Shown here: positions 60,511 to 64,000 of the stretch, in pieces
How the letters are laid out: each line of letters opens with the position of its first letter
Position numbering within the stretch: the first letter of the stretch is position 1
Assembly (NCBI RefSeq): GCF_031755915.1
Contig: NC_083386.1
Coordinates: forward strand, 11,036,001-11,100,000
DNA: 64,000 nt
Reading direction: 5' to 3'
Source: Ziziphus jujuba
Taxonomy: Eukaryota; Streptophyta; Magnoliopsida; Rosales; Rhamnaceae
Translations under genes and position numbers: made by a program
Notes under the pieces: model-generated
What the model was told of the DNA's origin: nothing
The model's database searches: none
Seen by the model: the letters and a program-made list of their open reading frames with translations, nothing else

Positions 60511-63500
60511 CTAAAACCGCCGCCTCACACGCCTGCCATTGGGATTCACTGATTCTGCAGCAGTCCCACCGCCATCTGCTGGCAGATCTAGCCCATATAC
60601 ACTGCTGCTGCTCCTCTTCCTACTCGAAAGCAGAATTGAATTCTCATCCACTGATGCAAATGTCTTCAAGAGCTCCGACAACATTGAGGGGCAGCTCTCT
60701 TCCAAATGCCTGAATCCTTCCGATTGCATTACCGCTGAAAAGCATAAAAGCATGCACTGTTTTAATTTGTCATAAAAACCATAGAAACATGTATGATAAT
60801 ATTATAAAAGAGCAGTTAATACACAAGCAAACGATTGAACATCACTCAGAAGAAAAGTTGTGTAATCATCTAGGCATATCACACAAATTTGGAAAGCAAG
60901 AAGGTTTAAACCACAAGGAAAGATGCGGCCACACCAAAGGTTCCAGAGGTAATAGCATCAATTGCCACATGAATTGCCTTGTTTTTATACTAAAAGACAT
61001 AAAAGGGAAACTCTCCCAATAAAGACATCATCAATCCCAATTCTTTAAGTAATAGAAATTGGATAAGCCATACCCAACAACAGGACACAAATTGGACAGT
61101 GCCCCTCATGTAGTCCCATCCATTCCAATAATAGGACAACAGTTGAATCTTACACACACAGCACAATAAATTAACAGAAATGAGATCTAACATGATCATT
61201 CCAACACAAGACCAATTAAATATATGCTCTAACACCTTGTTAAGTTCTCATCAACCACAAACGCTTAATTTGTTAGGGAATAAACTCGATGATTTATATC
61301 AAGCTAAAAGAATAGACAATAACAATTCCTAAGAATAAAATTCACAGAAAATAACATTTCAATTACAAACTAATCTAATGTGTACAATAAACCAACATAT
61401 GAAGTACACAAGTCCATGCACTTTATTTTTTTTTAAAAAAAAAAATAAAAATCAACTGCAAGTAACAAACCAAAATCAATGATAAAACGAATAGAAGTGA
61501 AATTTCAAACAGAAACTTGTCATATATTGTTCATATACGGTAAATTGGTTACTGACTGACTGCAAACGCTCAGTCCCGAAAAGCTTACCTAATATCTTTT
61601 CATGCAACTTTCTAAGAAAGCCATTAAAAAACAAGATATCCCCTACCCAAGAAAAGAGAAAAGAACAATGCCAACAAATCATATCTGTTGTCACATCTTC
61701 CGATTCACTTGTTATCCATAAATCTAGCCTTGTATTTTATAGAAAGTGTCTCTCTCTCTTTTTTCCATGACTTCCATAGAAAATGTTGTTTTTAAGAGCC
61801 AACATAGAAAGCATCAAGATACTGATCAGTTATGAGGGGAAAAAACTGAAATTTATTTAACCTGAAACTTTGCACCATCAGTTTCTACGGGCAACACCCA
61901 CCTCCCAAGTTTGCTGGATTTGCCGCAAATTTTAGACACATGGCCTTGAGCTGCGGACAATGATGTTGCTCAGCTAGCGCAAGTGTGGTTGCCACTGTTT
62001 CAGTATTGATTTCTTCACACAATTTTGATTCACATAACAATTTTAGTCGATCTAGATTATACAAGTCAGCAGCAGCCAAAAGATGCTGCACCATGACGGT
62101 GAACGTGCACATAGATGATGAGCCCATAACTTCACATACATCAGGAAGTTTGTCAGTGTACATAAAAAGGAGCATCGCCTGCAAAAAGTCAAAAATAAAA
62201 TCATTATGCCTGCTAAAACAAAAGCTTGAATGCTTAGGTACCTACTATACAAAGTTTTTGCAAAAGCTTATTACCAATGAACTACAACCCATTAGAACAT
62301 CAACTGATTTAAATTTCACCTAGAAAAATACAAGGCAACATGCACATCTAAATCTTAGGGTTTCTTCAGTGAAACAAGCTCATTTCCATCCTTCTATATT
62401 TTGGCTAAGCAATTAGCTCCTTTCCATAAATGCCAGAGCACCGTATAGGCGAGTATGACATGAAATAAAATCACGTAATATGAATATTACAAAGTTGCAT
62501 ATACGTAGGCAGAGACAAAAAGTGAGTAAGATGGGGGAAATACTACTTGTATCATTTAACATTCAAAAGCTTAATGCATCAGATACACCTAAACAACTAA
62601 AATGTATCAAATTTCCGCTCTTTTTTCATGTTTATTCAGCCTTAACATGAGAATCAAAAGTATATTCATAGCAGGAGCAAGACATATACTCATGCCATTT
62701 ATTTATTATGTTTATAAGAAATTAATTAACAATAAAAACAGTTTAAGAGCTTCAAATAGATAATGGAAGTAACAAAAAATTACCATGGTGAGCTGGAAGA
62801 GAACTCACAGGATCTTTTTACTAATATTTAAAGCTTAAAAGCCAAAAAGATACCTCAGCAGGAAAACAAGAAAAATACAAACAATTTATATATAAATAAA
62901 TGACACCTTTTAAATGAAAACATTAAATAAATATCTTTTTCTTCTAATTCAGCACTAACTTTCATATTTTACTTGTCTTTATGGTTTTTATAAGAACCTA
63001 TACTTAGTGCTTAATGTGAAATGCAGATTACAAAAGTCAAGCATCCAAGGGTCGAGGTAACAGATCACATATCTGCAAGGCAATTTTAATTTCCAAACGT
63101 AGTCTTACTTGTTCATTGATTATATTTGAATTCGAAACAACCACATTCAAATCTGTTTTCATTTCTGTTCCAATGGGCACATTCAAAATTTCTTAAATGC
63201 TAAAAACATATAAAGTGGAACACATATATATCAAGAATTTAAAATAGACTAAAAATTTACATGGTCAAATCCTTATGAAGAGGAATTACCTTGAAAATGA
63301 AGGGCTCAACATCCTTCACTTCTACTTTATCCATGTTAGGATCCCCAACAAGTCCAAAAAATTGTGCTCTAAAAACAGGAGAGCGAGCAGCAAGTATCAA
63401 CTTATGAGCTTTAAAATTTTCATCACCAACCTGAAAAACTATGTCACAACCAACTTCAGAATCTAGCAAATCCTTAAGACCTTGACCCATGTCTGAAGGC

Positions 63501-63638
63501 GGCACTGGAACAGTAAACTGTTTTGGTCCCTCAAGTCGAGTTCTGACAACTCCAACAGTGCAGTTCATCACAAGGCAATCATCCTTTAGATAATCAGATG
63601 TTTCTAAAGCTGCTCTTCTAAAGAAACGCTTGTATCCC
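60511..63638 (-). CDS. BPM: MATH-BTB domain protein (BPM family), 3' part; 5' exon beyond the window
   Basis: BPM proteins are adaptors of CUL3 ubiquitin ligases: the MATH domain binds substrates (for example ERF/AP2, class I HD-ZIP and PP2CA proteins) and the BTB domain binds cullin 3. Minus-strand exons seen: 63638-63290, 62178-61902, 60734-60511; phases match and the last ends in TAG. The first visible exon starts in the last codon of the MATH region ([21 protein letters not shown]) and enters the BTB fold ([31 protein letters not shown]). The second covers [13 protein letters not shown] and the BACK-like [18 protein letters not shown]. The last ends in a basic GRRVRRRF, a nuclear localisation signal typical of the family. 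The MATH-coding first exon lies beyond 64000; 63639-64000 is intron. Confidence 0.93.
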
Positions 63639-64000
63639 CTGAAATGCATATAGAAAATGACTTTTAGGGGGTAACAAAAGAAATTCCAGAGTAAAACTAA
63701 TCCTACCCAAGAGAAAAGTATCTCTTATCATCTGTACATACAAATGCTTACATTAGCACAGATACACTTTTTTTATATGAGAAAGAGAGAAATATTTCGT
63801 TTCTAAAATAGATGCACACATACATCTTCAAGAACGCATTTAGATGGTGTCAGCTAAACATGCATAAAATACAGAACTAAAAAACAATATTCCAACAAAA
63901 TACAGGCCAATATTGCTTTAGCTTATCCAACAAAAGAGTGCAATATCACTTTGTAAGCAAACCTGCAGGTAATTTCCAAACAAAGTTGATAGATCATATA

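Noticed and set aside
1..64000. CRISPR arrays, operons, phage or bacterial genes
   Set aside because: None seen; the DNA is intron-bearing plant nuclear sequence, and the tandem repeats lack spacer structure.

Overview
This window is nuclear DNA of a flowering plant, most likely a eudicot. It is AT-rich, its genes are broken by T-rich introns with GT...AG borders, and the intergenic space is full of microsatellites and short transposons. The gene set is ordinary plant housekeeping and signalling. I cannot name the species from sequence alone.

Layout: 1-335 is the right end of a hAT-like element. 2339-10469 (+) is a complete 20-exon P5CS gene (proline synthesis) with a twin G-box upstream. 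It converges on 11242-12666 (-), a mitochondrial p32/MAM33-type acidic protein. 13894-17032 (+) is a three-exon CASP-like membrane protein, divergent from the p32 gene. 20980-22653 (-) is GDP-mannose pyrophosphorylase (CYT1/VTC1 type) with an inferred 5'UTR intron reaching about 24.35 kb. 24.6-30.9 kb is intergenic and holds a fold-back MITE and a 24-base poly-C tract. 30951-33681 (+) is the RNase P/MRP subunit POP4 (p29). 34634-37618 (-) is a wall-associated receptor kinase-like gene (WAKL20 type). 40391-45911 (-) is an 11-exon RCC1-repeat protein; one intron carries a very short tRNA-derived SINE with a perfect 10-bp target-site duplication, and another carries an unexplained antisense ORF. 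46-59.7 kb is a repeat-rich gene desert: a 46-bp tandem repeat, a complete 607-bp hAT-type element with an 8-bp target duplication, a probable SINE, an old duplicated segment, and a 2,920-bp solo LTR bounded by 5-bp target duplications. 59751-59966 (+) is a 71-residue conserved small plant protein behind a cluster of RY motifs. 60511-beyond the right edge (-) is the 3' part of a MATH-BTB (BPM) ubiquitin-ligase adaptor.

The genes do not form a pathway or operon; each is an independent plant transcription unit. All seven complete multi-exon models were joined by hand, and each stays in frame from ATG to stop, with total lengths of 735, 255, 154, 361, 298, 630 and 484 residues. I found no undescribed multi-gene system. 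The most useful novelties are the mobile-element structures with intact target duplications, a frame-supported GC-AG intron in P5CS, the antisense ORF inside the RCC1 gene, and dense G-box/RY promoter clusters.
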